Origin: an uncultured Hyphomonas sp.
Lineage (GTDB): Bacteria > Pseudomonadota > Alphaproteobacteria > Caulobacterales > Hyphomonadaceae
Length of the DNA stretch: 64,000 bases
Direction: 5' to 3'
NCBI RefSeq assembly: GCF_963675305.1
Contig: NZ_OY776147.1
Location: forward strand, 2,232,001-2,296,000
The translations under genes and the position numbers were made by a program. Positions within the stretch are counted from its first letter, which is position 1. Each line of letters starts with the position of its first letter. This document shows positions 25,115 through 33,451 of this stretch, one piece after another. The notes under the pieces were generated by a model, which was given only the letters and a program-made list of their open reading frames with translations, had not been told where the DNA came from and did not search any database.

Positions 25115-25552
25115 TCAGGCGGCCGGTTTGATCTCGACCAGCTCGATGGCGAAGGTCAGGTCCTGACCCGCCAGCGGGTGATTGGCGTCCAGCGTCACCG
25201 TGGTTTCGTTCGCATCGACCACGACAACCGGAATGACCTGGCCGTTCTGGGCCTGCATCTGGAGGCGCGTGCCGACTTCGGTCGGGATCTCGGCCGGGAT
25301 TTCGGTGCGCTGCACTTGCTGGCGCATGTCCGGATTGACCGGGCCATAAGCCTGGTCGCACGGGACATTGACGGTTTTCTTGTCGCCGACAGCCATGCCC
25401 GGCATGGCCGAATCGAGGCCCGGGATGATCTGTCCGGAACCGACCTGGAAGGCCAGCGGGTCACGGCCTTCGGAGCTGTCGAAGGTCGTGCCGTCGTTCA
25501 GCGTCCCGGTATAGTGAATGCTGACGGTGTCACCGTTTTTGACCTGCGTCAT
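25115..25552 (-). CDS. FKBP-type peptidyl-prolyl isomerase (SlyD-like)
   Basis: 145 residues from the ATG at 25552 (MTQVKNGDTVSIHYTG); an in-frame ATG 11 codons upstream is possible. It has the FKBP core: LNDGTTFDSSEGRDPLAFQVGSGQIIPGLDSAMPGMAVGDKKTV, then an insert (about 72-115) in place of the flap, then NHPLAGQDLTFAIELVEI. The insert-in-flap layout is that of SlyD, which catalyses proline isomerisation and acts as a folding helper. The His/Cys-rich metal-binding tail of E. coli SlyD is missing. Cytosolic. A hairpin terminator follows. Confidence 0.9.
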   Translation of the reverse strand: MTQVKNGDTVSIHYTGTLNDGTTFDSSEGRDPLAFQVGSGQIIPGLDSAMPGMAVGDKKTVNVPCDQAYGPVNPDMRQQVQRTEIPAEIPTEVGTRLQMQAQNGQVIPVVVVDANETTVTLDANHPLAGQDLTFAIELVEIKPAA

Positions 25553-25676
25553 GATAATTCCAATCTTTTCGGGGGTGTGGGTCATCAAAGGCCGCGTCGC
25601 TCTCGCGGGTGCTTTGGGGGTCTCACCCCACAACCTAGGAGTTCCCGCCGGGATGTAAACCCGCCGCCCGGCTTGC

Positions 25677-26231
25677 TTACAGCGGCTTGCGCATGTGAAT
25701 GATCGTGCTCTTCTCTCCATTCGCGCCGATCTGGTGCACAGTGTGGAACGCCACATAGCCGCGCGCTTCGTAGAGCGGCAGTCCTGGCACGGTGGAGCCA
25801 AGCTCGATCGTGCGGAAGCCGGCCTCGCGCGCTGCCTGCTCGCCAAGGTCCAGCAGCATCGAGCCGATCCCGCGGCGCGTCCAGTCAGGATGCGTGTACA
25901 TCGCGCGGATGCGGGCCGCCTCGGTCGCCGGGTCAGACAGGCTGTCATCACGGCCCACCGTGTGATCGCCGCCATATAGCGTGCGCCGTTTGCCCCAGCC
26001 GCCGCAGGCCACCATGACCGTCTCACCATCCTTTTCCGTCTCGATCACGAAATAGGTGCGGTCGGCGATCAGGCTGCGGTCGACGCCCATCGTTTCCTGA
26101 GCCGCCTCGATTTCAGCATCCGACAGGAAGGCCTTCATGTTCTCGGCGATGGAGGCGCGCATCAGGTCGATGATCGCAGGAATATCGTCTTCCGTCGCAA
26201 TCCGTGAGCGGAATCGGGTTGGGTCGGTCAT
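25677..26231 (-). CDS. GNAT-family N-acetyltransferase
   Basis: 184 residues from the ATG at 26231. GNAT fold: RIRAMYTHPDWTRRGIGSMLLDLGEQAAREAGF contains the acetyl-CoA loop (RRGIGS) and helix alpha3, followed by LGSTVPGLPLYEARGYVAF. A conserved catalytic Tyr in the LYEARGY position is consistent with the family. Substrate unknown. It is the last gene of a minus-strand group with the DUF389 gene, whose stop is 28 bp upstream. Confidence 0.88.
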   Translation of the reverse strand: MTDPTRFRSRIATEDDIPAIIDLMRASIAENMKAFLSDAEIEAAQETMGVDRSLIADRTYFVIETEKDGETVMVACGGWGKRRTLYGGDHTVGRDDSLSDPATEAARIRAMYTHPDWTRRGIGSMLLDLGEQAAREAGFRTIELGSTVPGLPLYEARGYVAFHTVHQIGANGEKSTIIHMRKPL

Positions 26232-26259
26232 CAGGAACTCTGGAAATGTCTGTCTCGTC

Positions 26260-27261
26260 TTATCCGATCGACACTTTGTTCCCGAGATCAAGATAAAGTA
26301 TCAGCGCCACCGAAGCGACCAGCACAAAGCCTGATAATAGGGCATTCAGCAGGACGGCCCGGTTGGCATTCTTCTGCTCGATCCACGAGCGCGGCCGGAT
26401 ACGGCGCAGCCGGAAAACGATCAGCGCCGACAGGATCAGCGCCGCAACGTTCAGCGCCAGCAGCAGGCAGGCCCGCAGCGCCAGGGGCCATTCGCCCGCG
26501 CCTGCAAACAGTCCGACCGCTGCGCCGGGCGGCAGCAGCGCCGCCGCGACCATCACGCCGACCAGGGCCGATGCCTGACTGCTGGTGAGAGACAGCGCCG
26601 CTGCGCCGCCCGCCGCCATGGCGAGGGCAAGTCCATCCAGCCGCACCTCGGCCCGTGTCATCAATTCACGGCTTTCGAGATTGATCGGCAGGACGAAAGA
26701 CAAGGCCAGCGAAAGCGCGAGGGCGACACCGATGCCAGCGGCCAGCGTCAATGTCGACTTTTTCAACAAATTGTCGTCTCCCAGCGCGGCCCCCATCGAA
26801 AAGCCCAGAACTGGTCCGAGCAATGGTGCAATCACCATTGCGCCGATCACCGCCGCGACACCATCCGAATTCAGGCCGATCGTTGCCACGATGGTCGACA
26901 GGATCACCATCACGATGAAGTTGCGATCCAGCCGTGCGCCCGTTGCGACGTCGGAATAGATTTCCTCCCGCGTCGCCTGTTGCGATTTTACCTGTTTGCC
27001 TTCCGTCGCTTCTTCCAGCTTTGGCGCGGTCGCTTCGATGGGCAGGATGCTGATACGCCAGCCATTGCTGCCTTCCAGCGCCGATTGGACATTGTCCATC
27101 AGAACCTGTTCCACCCCTTCGCGGATGAACACAGAGATCAGCCTGCGGTCCTTCTGCTCGGTATCGAGGATGTAATAGTCCACCGGCTCAGACGCCTTCA
27201 CGGCGCTCAGCACATTGTCAAAGCGGTCGCCCGCCTTGAGGTGAATGTCGAGCCGTCTCAT
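26260..27261 (-). CDS. DUF389 (TIGR00341) membrane protein
   Basis: 333 residues. Residues 1-95 form a soluble N-terminal domain (MRRLDIHLKAGDRFDNVLSA), then six or so membrane helices begin near 115 with the diagnostic IVATIGLNSDGVAAVIGAMVIAPLLGPVLGFSMGAALGD. Family members are inner-membrane proteins of unknown function. Its ATG overlaps the stop of the upstream dehydrogenase gene by 4 bp (ATGA), so the two are translationally coupled; this pairing is not one I recognise. Confidence 0.9.
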   Translation of the reverse strand: MRRLDIHLKAGDRFDNVLSAVKASEPVDYYILDTEQKDRRLISVFIREGVEQVLMDNVQSALEGSNGWRISILPIEATAPKLEEATEGKQVKSQQATREEIYSDVATGARLDRNFIVMVILSTIVATIGLNSDGVAAVIGAMVIAPLLGPVLGFSMGAALGDDNLLKKSTLTLAAGIGVALALSLALSFVLPINLESRELMTRAEVRLDGLALAMAAGGAAALSLTSSQASALVGVMVAAALLPPGAAVGLFAGAGEWPLALRACLLLALNVAALILSALIVFRLRRIRPRSWIEQKNANRAVLLNALLSGFVLVASVALILYLDLGNKVSIG

Positions 27262-28115
27262 CGCTTCAGCCGCGCCAGAAGGCTGGACGTATCCCAGCGA
27301 TTGCCGCCCATGGCCTGAACATCGGCGTAATACTGGTCGACCAGCGCGGTCACCGGCAGCGTGGCGCCATTGTCGCGTGCGGCTTCCAGCGTGATACGCA
27401 GATCCTTGCGCATCCAGTCGACGGCAAAGCCGTGCGTGTAATGATCGTCTACCATCGTCTTCCAGCGGTTCTCCATCTGCCAGCTCTGGGCCGCGCCGCC
27501 GCTGATCGCCTCGATCACGGCGGCGGTATCGAGCCCGGCCTTCTCGGCAAAGTGCAGGCCTTCGGCGAGGCCCTGCACAATGCCGGCGATACAGATCTGA
27601 TTGACGGACTTGGCGAGCTGGCCGGACCCGGCACAGCCGATATGGGTCATCCGTTTGCCATAGGCGGCCATGACCGGCTGGGCCTGTTCGAAAGTCGGAT
27701 CGTCACCGCCGCACATGATGGTGAGGGCGCCATTGCGGGCGCCGGCTTCCCCGCCGGAGATCGGCGCGTCGAGGAAATGCGCGCCTTTCGCCTTGCAGCG
27801 GGCATAGAGATCGCGGGCAAGGTCCGCCGAGGCCGTCGTATGGTCCACCACGACCATGCCGGCCGCGACGCTCGGTTCCATGGCGGCGAACACTTCAGCC
27901 ACGTCCGGATCGTCGCCGAGGCAGAGAAAGACATATTCCGCGCCGAAGGCGGCAGAGGCCGGGTCTTTCGCCACTTCGCCCTTGTGCTGGGTGGCCCAGT
28001 TCTCGGCTTTCGAATGGGTCCGGTTCCACACCACGACCTCATGGCCTTTCGCGGCCAGATGGCCCGCCATGTAAAATCCCATCACTCCGAGGCCCAGAAA
28101 TGCCGTGCGTGCCAT
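27258..28115 (-). CDS. 3-hydroxyisobutyrate dehydrogenase-family oxidoreductase
   Basis: 285 residues. The beta-hydroxyacid dehydrogenase signature FLGLGVMGFYMAGHLAAKGH (about 6-25) holds the NAD(P)-binding glycine loop. Substrate-binding DAPISGGEAGARNG and the catalytic Lys in GSGQLAKSVNQ (about 170) are intact. The Arg of WNRTHSK after beta2 suggests NADP preference. It could oxidise 3-hydroxyisobutyrate in valine breakdown, or reduce glyoxylate, tartronate semialdehyde or succinic semialdehyde; sequence alone does not separate these. Translationally coupled with the DUF389 gene. It is divergent from motB. Confidence 0.9.
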   Translation of the reverse strand: MARTAFLGLGVMGFYMAGHLAAKGHEVVVWNRTHSKAENWATQHKGEVAKDPASAAFGAEYVFLCLGDDPDVAEVFAAMEPSVAAGMVVVDHTTASADLARDLYARCKAKGAHFLDAPISGGEAGARNGALTIMCGGDDPTFEQAQPVMAAYGKRMTHIGCAGSGQLAKSVNQICIAGIVQGLAEGLHFAEKAGLDTAAVIEAISGGAAQSWQMENRWKTMVDDHYTHGFAVDWMRKDLRITLEAARDNGATLPVTALVDQYYADVQAMGGNRWDTSSLLARLKR

Positions 28116-28248
28116 ATCGATTCTCCAATTGCGCCTGTTCCAGATAGATCGAATTTCATCGAAATCCCACCGTCTCGCGTGACCTGACCTTCACCAAGGC
28201 CTGCTAATACAGGCACACCACTCAGAAGGAGAGGGTCCGAGCGAGCAG

Positions 28249-28935
28249 ATGGCTTATGCCACTTACTCTTCACGAAGCGCGGGCAGAATGCCCGTTGCGC
28301 CCGCCCGCAAGGCAGGCACCTGGAAGATGGCTTATGCCGACTTCCTGACCGCCCTCATGGCGTTTTTCCTGCTCATGTGGCTGGTCAGCGGTGTCTCCGC
28401 CGACGACCGGGCAGAGATTGCCGACTATTTCCATAATCGCACACCCGACGCCGCCACGGCCGTGGCTGTCCAGTCCGGCCCGTCGGCGGCCGACCGCGTG
28501 TTCAGCGCGCTCAGCGAAAATCCCGCCCTGATGGCTGCAGGGTCCAGTGTCATGCTGGCGAAGCAGGCCGACGGCATCCGGATCGACCTTGTCGACACGG
28601 CCGAGCGCCCGCTGTTCGACCGCGCCGATGGCCATTTCACCGAAACCGGCCTGGCGCTTGCCCGCGACACCGCCACCGCCCTGCTCGGCACCGACGGCAC
28701 GCTGACCCTTGAAGGGCACACCGATGCCTTCCCGAGCCTGACGCCCGGCTATTCCAACTGGGAGCTGTCCTCGGACCGCGCAAACGAGGCGCGCCGCGTC
28801 TTCGAAAGCGCCGGGATCGCCCCGGACCGCATCCGCGGCGTGGCCGGTCTTGCCGACACGCGGCCGATTGCCTCCGGTCAACCCCACTTGCCCGTTAACC
28901 GGCGGGTCAGCATACTGGTACAAGTAGAGGGTTAA
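28249..28935 (+). CDS. motB: Flagellar motor protein MotB-like (OmpA C-terminal domain)
   Basis: 228 residues. The N-terminus has one transmembrane helix inside TWKMAYADFLTALMAFFLLMW (about 24-43), with the proton-channel Asp (YAD) characteristic of MotB. A short plug/linker (about 45-100) precedes an OmpA-like peptidoglycan-binding domain: EGHTDAFPS...GYSNWELSSDRANEARRVF...NRRVSILV. It should form the stator with a MotA encoded elsewhere; no motA is adjacent. It is shorter than E. coli MotB (308). Its stop overlaps an ATG of the next gene (TAATG). Could be a stator-like protein of another complex. Confidence 0.85.
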   Translation: MAYATYSSRSAGRMPVAPARKAGTWKMAYADFLTALMAFFLLMWLVSGVSADDRAEIADYFHNRTPDAATAVAVQSGPSAADRVFSALSENPALMAAGSSVMLAKQADGIRIDLVDTAERPLFDRADGHFTETGLALARDTATALLGTDGTLTLEGHTDAFPSLTPGYSNWELSSDRANEARRVFESAGIAPDRIRGVAGLADTRPIASGQPHLPVNRRVSILVQVEG

Positions 28936-28982
28936 TGCCCTTCCGGTTTCCGGGGGCCATACCAGAAAGTCCCGGAGCCCTG

Positions 28983-30827
28983 ATGCTCGCAGAATTCCTG
29001 TCCAATTGGCCTATGTGGGCGAGCCTCGGCGTCGTCATTGCCGCCATTTGTTTCTACATGCTGGACCGCTGGTCGATGGAGCTGGTCTCCGTCTGCGTGA
29101 TCGCGGGACTGCTGGTACTGTTCACCCTGCCTGGCGCACATGGCGAGGATGGCACCCCGATCAGCGCGCAGGACCTGCTCTCGGGCTTCGGCAATCCGGC
29201 CCTGATCACCATCATGGCGCTGCTGGTCGTCGGCCAGGGCCTGTTCCAGACCGGCGCCCTCGAAGGCCCGACCAAGGCCCTCCTGTCCGGCTATGACCGC
29301 CGCCCCAGGGTGACGCTACTGCTGGCTTTCCTGGCCGTCTTCGTGATCAGCGCTTTCGTCAACAATACGCCGATCGTTATCATGTTCCTGCCGGTGATGA
29401 GCGCCATCGCCCACCGGATGAAGTCCTCGGCCTCCAAGCTGATGATGCCGCTCAGCTTCATTTCCATCTTCGCCGGGATGACCACGCTGATCGGGACATC
29501 GACCAACCTGCTGGCCGCCGAAGCCTTCGACCGGCTGGAAGGACGCCAGCTCGGTTTCTTCGAACAGTCGCCGATGGGTCTCGTCCTGGCCGCCGCCGGC
29601 ATGGTCTATCTCTTGATCTTCTCGCGCTTCCTGCTGCCGGTCCGCGAGGGCCTGACAGAAGACATCGCGCCGACCTCATCGAAGCAGTTCCTGACCCAGA
29701 TCGAAGTCACGCAGGGCCACTTCCTGGAGGGCAAGAAGCCCGTCGCCGGCATGTTCACGGACCTGCCGGACATGACCGTGCGCATGATCCAGCGCGGCGA
29801 GCGCGCTTTCCTGCCGCCCTATGAGGACATCACGCTGCGCCCCGGCGACCTTGTCATCGTTGCCGCCACACGCGCCGCCCTGCAGAACGTCCTCTCCAGG
29901 CAGCCGGACTTCCTCCAGCAGGTCTGGCAATCTGCCGGCGGAGACCTGGACGACAGCGGCAAGCCGCGCCGCCTGTCCCTGACAGAAGCCGTCATCGCGC
30001 CCGGCTCCCGCATGGTCGGCCGTACGGTGGAGATGCTGGGCTTCCGCCGCCTGACCCGCGCGGTCACGCTCGGTATCCAGCGCCGCAGCCGCATGATCCG
30101 CACAAAACTGGGCGAGATCCGGCTCGAATCCGGCGACACGCTGCTGCTCTGCGGCCCGCCCGATGCGTTCCTGGAGATGCGCCAGAGCCGCGACCTGATC
30201 CTGCTGGAATGGTCGCAGACCGAAATCCCGCTGACCACGAAGACGCTGGCCGCCCGGGCCATCGCCCTCGGCCTGGTCATCTCCGCTGCGTCCGGCCTGT
30301 TGTCGATCCTGCATGCTTCGGTGCTGGGCGCCGTGGCCATGCTGATCACCGGCTGCCTTAACTACCGTCAGGCCAGCCGCTCGCTGGACCTGCGCATCTT
30401 CCTCGTCATCGGGGCCGCGCTCGCCATGGGCATGGCGCTGGAGAAGACCGGCGCGGCCTCCGCCATCGCGCACATGGTGGTCAATGTCGCCTCGCCCTAT
30501 GGCACGCTGGCCGTCCTGTCGGCGCTTTTCCTGGCGGTCGCCATCCTGACGAACCTGCTGTCGAACGCCGCCACGGCCATCCTGTTCTCGCCGATTGCGC
30601 TCTCAGCGGCGCACGAGCTGAACGCGGCGGACCCGCTGCCATTCCTGCTGGCGGTGATCTACGGCGCCAATTGCAGTTTCGCGACACCGATCGCCTATCA
30701 GACGAACATGCTGGTTATGGGCCCCGGCCATTACCGGTTCAGCGACTTTGTCCGCTTCGGCGGACCGCTTGTTTTCGTGCTTTGGTGCGTGTTTACGCTC
30801 TTCGCCCCTTGGCGGTTTGATCTGTAA
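28983..30827 (+). CDS. SLC13-family anion permease with two TrkA-C domains
   Basis: 614 residues from the ATG at 28983, preceded by GGAG. An ATG at 28935 overlaps the motB stop (TAATG), has AGAGGG upstream and would add 16 residues; both starts are possible. It has the divalent anion:Na+ symporter layout: NNTPIVIMFLPV near 120 and LIGTSTNLLA near 160 in the first half, LSNAATAILFSPIAL and NCSFATPIAYQTNMLVMGPGHYRFSDF in the second, with two cytoplasmic TrkA-C (RCK_C) domains (about 205-400) between the halves. Related proteins carry sulfate, tungstate or dicarboxylates; the anion is unknown. Confidence 0.9.
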   Translation: MLAEFLSNWPMWASLGVVIAAICFYMLDRWSMELVSVCVIAGLLVLFTLPGAHGEDGTPISAQDLLSGFGNPALITIMALLVVGQGLFQTGALEGPTKALLSGYDRRPRVTLLLAFLAVFVISAFVNNTPIVIMFLPVMSAIAHRMKSSASKLMMPLSFISIFAGMTTLIGTSTNLLAAEAFDRLEGRQLGFFEQSPMGLVLAAAGMVYLLIFSRFLLPVREGLTEDIAPTSSKQFLTQIEVTQGHFLEGKKPVAGMFTDLPDMTVRMIQRGERAFLPPYEDITLRPGDLVIVAATRAALQNVLSRQPDFLQQVWQSAGGDLDDSGKPRRLSLTEAVIAPGSRMVGRTVEMLGFRRLTRAVTLGIQRRSRMIRTKLGEIRLESGDTLLLCGPPDAFLEMRQSRDLILLEWSQTEIPLTTKTLAARAIALGLVISAASGLLSILHASVLGAVAMLITGCLNYRQASRSLDLRIFLVIGAALAMGMALEKTGAASAIAHMVVNVASPYGTLAVLSALFLAVAILTNLLSNAATAILFSPIALSAAHELNAADPLPFLLAVIYGANCSFATPIAYQTNMLVMGPGHYRFSDFVRFGGPLVFVLWCVFTLFAPWRFDL

Positions 30828-30843
30828 GTGTAGTGTCAGACAC

Positions 30844-31602
30844 ATGAAATTTACGGACTCGAAGATCCTGCCCCCCGGTCTGGAGCGTTCGTTGCGTTTT
30901 TACGTAACGAATCCGAGCCCTTGTCCGTATCTGCCGGGCCGGCGCGAGCGCAAGGCGTTCACGAATCTCTCGATCACCGAATCGGATCTCGTCCACAATC
31001 TGCTCAGCCAGTCGGGGTTCCGGCGCAGCCAGACCATCGCCTACCGGCCGGCCTGCCCGCGCTGTAATGCCTGCCGCAGTGTGCGCGTGCCGACGCGGGA
31101 CTTCATCCCGTCGCGCAATGACCGGCGGGCCATGCAGCGCAATGGCAGCCTTGTGCGCCACCAGGTCGAGGCCGAACCGACGCGGGAGCAATACGCCCTG
31201 CTGAAGGCCTATCTGAAAACCCGCCACGATGGCGGCGGCATGTCGGACATGTCCTATCGCGACTATGCGGCCATGGTCGGCGAAAGCCCGGTCAAAAGCC
31301 TGATCTTCGAATACCGTGACGGGCCGGAAGACGACGCGCCGCTGGTCGCCTGCTCGATCACCGATGTGCTGCATGACGGCTTCTCGATGGTCTACACATT
31401 CTTCGACCCGGAACTGGAGAGCCGCGGGCTCGGCCATTTCATGATCCTGGATCATATCCGGCATGCGCAGGACCTCGGCCTGCCGCACGTTTATCTGGGC
31501 TATTGGGTCAAGGGCAGCCCGAAAATGGATTACAAACGCCGTTACAAACCGCTCGAAGTGCTCGACGGAGACCGCTGGAGGCTGCTCCGCGACGACGAAT
31601 AG
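30844..31602 (+). CDS. bpt: Aspartate/glutamate leucyltransferase Bpt
   Basis: 252 residues from the ATG at 30844 (MKFTDSKILPPGLERSLRFY). It matches bacterial Bpt, the ATE1-like aminoacyl-tRNA-protein transferase that puts Leu on N-terminal Asp or Glu and so makes N-degrons for ClpS/ClpAP. The N-terminal domain has CPYLPGRRERKAF and the conserved CPRCNACRSVRVP near 78-90. The C-terminal GNAT-like part has YTFFDPELESRGLGHFMIL and YLGYWVKGSPKMDYKRRYKPLE, the family end signature. Cytosolic. The TRAP operon begins 56 bp downstream. Confidence 0.93.
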   Translation: MKFTDSKILPPGLERSLRFYVTNPSPCPYLPGRRERKAFTNLSITESDLVHNLLSQSGFRRSQTIAYRPACPRCNACRSVRVPTRDFIPSRNDRRAMQRNGSLVRHQVEAEPTREQYALLKAYLKTRHDGGGMSDMSYRDYAAMVGESPVKSLIFEYRDGPEDDAPLVACSITDVLHDGFSMVYTFFDPELESRGLGHFMILDHIRHAQDLGLPHVYLGYWVKGSPKMDYKRRYKPLEVLDGDRWRLLRDDE

Positions 31603-31658
31603 GTCCGCAAAGAGACCGGGTCCGGGGCGCCCAGACGGGTAATGGGGGAAGGAAACGC

Positions 31659-32768
31659 ATGATCAACAGACGTAACCTCGTTGGCGCGGGCGTGCTTGGC
31701 CTTGGCGGCGCAGCAGCCGCCTTTGCCAATCCCAGCACCACCCCGCTGGCCGGCACCCCGGCGATCACCCGCAACCGCCGCCGGCTGAACATGGTCACCA
31801 CCTGGCCGAAGGGCCTGCCCGGTCTCGGCGAAGCAGCCGAGCGCGTTGCCCGCCGCATCATGGCCGAGACCGATGGCGTGATCGAGGTGAAGGTCTTCGC
31901 CGCGGGCGAACTGGTCCCGGCTTTCGAATGTTTCGACGCGGTCGCGAACGGCTCGGCCGACATGTATCACGGCGCCGAATATTACTGGACGGCCAAATCC
32001 CCCGCCTATCCCTTCTTCACCGCTGTGCCCTTCGGCATGACGGCGCAGGAGATCATGGGCTGGATCGATTTCGGCGGCGGACAGGAACTCTGGGACGAGC
32101 TTTCCGGCCAGTTCGGCGTGAAGGCGTTCCAGGCGGCCAATTCCGGTCACCAGATGGGCGGCTGGTTCCGCAAGGAGATCAACAGCCTCGACGATCTTGT
32201 CGGCCTCAAGATGCGCATTCCGGGACAGGGCGGCGACGTGCTGCGCGCGCTCGGCGGCTCGTCCATCGCCATTCCGGGCGGGGAAATCTACCAGTCGCTG
32301 CAGACCGGCGCCATCGACGCGACCGAATGGGTCGGCCCGTGGAACGACTATTATCTCGGCTTCTACCGGGAGGCGCCCTATTATTACGGCCCGGGCTTCC
32401 ATGAGCCCGGCTCCAGCCTCGCCTGCGGCATCAACCGGCGCGTCTGGGACAATTTCTCGCCGGGCGAACAGGCCGTCATCAAGGCCGCCTGCGAAAGCGT
32501 GAACCACACTTCGCTGGGGGAGTTCACCTATCAGAACTCGGTCCATCTCGACCTCCTGGTCAACGAACACAATGTGCAGCTGCGCAGCTTCCCGCCGGAA
32601 GTCGTCACCGCCATGGCCGAAGCGGCCTGGGACGTGCGCGCCGCCTCCGGCAAGGACGGGATCGAGAAGCGTATCTATGAGAGCTTCGAGAAATCGCTGA
32701 AGCTGATGCGCGGCTGGTCGACGATTTCGGACGGCGCCTATTATGCCGCCCGCGACGCAAACAAATAG
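31659..32768 (+). CDS. TRAP transporter substrate-binding protein (TakP-like DctP)
   Basis: 369 residues from the ATG at 31659, preceded by AAGGAAA. It has an export signal of Tat-like character (MINRRNLVGAGVLGLGGAA). The mature protein is a DctP/TakP solute receptor: TWPKGLPGLGEAAERVARRI, DLVGLKMRIPGQGGDVLRALGGS (with the conserved Arg of RIPG that pairs with carboxylates) and GAIDATEWVGPWND, the form seen in 2-oxoacid-binding TakP proteins. It captures an organic anion in the periplasm for the two permease genes that follow at once. Confidence 0.9.
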   Translation: MINRRNLVGAGVLGLGGAAAAFANPSTTPLAGTPAITRNRRRLNMVTTWPKGLPGLGEAAERVARRIMAETDGVIEVKVFAAGELVPAFECFDAVANGSADMYHGAEYYWTAKSPAYPFFTAVPFGMTAQEIMGWIDFGGGQELWDELSGQFGVKAFQAANSGHQMGGWFRKEINSLDDLVGLKMRIPGQGGDVLRALGGSSIAIPGGEIYQSLQTGAIDATEWVGPWNDYYLGFYREAPYYYGPGFHEPGSSLACGINRRVWDNFSPGEQAVIKAACESVNHTSLGEFTYQNSVHLDLLVNEHNVQLRSFPPEVVTAMAEAAWDVRAASGKDGIEKRIYESFEKSLKLMRGWSTISDGAYYAARDANK

Positions 32769-32782
32769 CCGGGCAGCCCGTC

Positions 32783-33451
32783 ATGGATCCGGCCTTCTTC
32801 CTTCACCTCGGCGCCATCCTGAAATGGATTGGCATCGCGCTGTTGCCCGTCTTCCTTCTGCCGCTGATCACGCTGGTCGTGCCGGGTCTGGTCGAGGGCC
32901 TGTCGAAACGCGTCAGCGCCATCATCGATTCCATCAGCGGCATCGCCCTCGGCGGGGCCATCGCCAGCGCGCTTCTGCTGGTCCTGTTCCAGCTCTCCGT
33001 GGTCGTGCTGAGATACACCTATGGCATCAGCTTCACATGGCTGAATGAGCTGGTGATCTATGCTTTCGCGGCAATGTTCATGCTCGGCTCGGCGGCGACG
33101 CTGCGCGATGACGGACACGTCCGGGTCGACATCCTGCGCCCGCGCTTCGGCGCCGATGGCCGCAACTGGATCGAGCTGGCGGGTATCTATTTCTTCCTCT
33201 TCCCGATCTGTATCCGCCTCCTGACGACTGGCGAACAGGGTCTTGCCCGCGCCTGGTCGCTGTTCGAGGGCTCCAGCGAGTCCGACGGCCTGCCCTTCCT
33301 GTACCTGTTCAAGACGCTGGTCCCGGCCTTTGCCGTGCTGATGCTGGCGCAGGGCCTGTCGGAAGCGCTGAAGGCGGCGCTGCGCCTGACCGGCAAGCTG
33401 GAGAACGAAGCCCCGGCCACCTCCACGACGGAGAGCGCCCATGGAGCTTGA
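32783..33451 (+). CDS. TRAP transporter small permease subunit (DctQ)
   Basis: 222 residues with four or five hydrophobic helices. It has the DctQ features: the WLNELVIYAFAAMFMLGSAATLRDDGHVRVDIL segment in the middle is the family signature, in which the conserved RxDxx loop follows TM3. It pairs with the DctM subunit in the inner membrane. It follows the binding protein gene after 14 bp and overlaps dctM by 11 bp, so it is part of the same operon. Confidence 0.92.
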   Translation: MDPAFFLHLGAILKWIGIALLPVFLLPLITLVVPGLVEGLSKRVSAIIDSISGIALGGAIASALLLVLFQLSVVVLRYTYGISFTWLNELVIYAFAAMFMLGSAATLRDDGHVRVDILRPRFGADGRNWIELAGIYFFLFPICIRLLTTGEQGLARAWSLFEGSSESDGLPFLYLFKTLVPAFAVLMLAQGLSEALKAALRLTGKLENEAPATSTTESAHGA

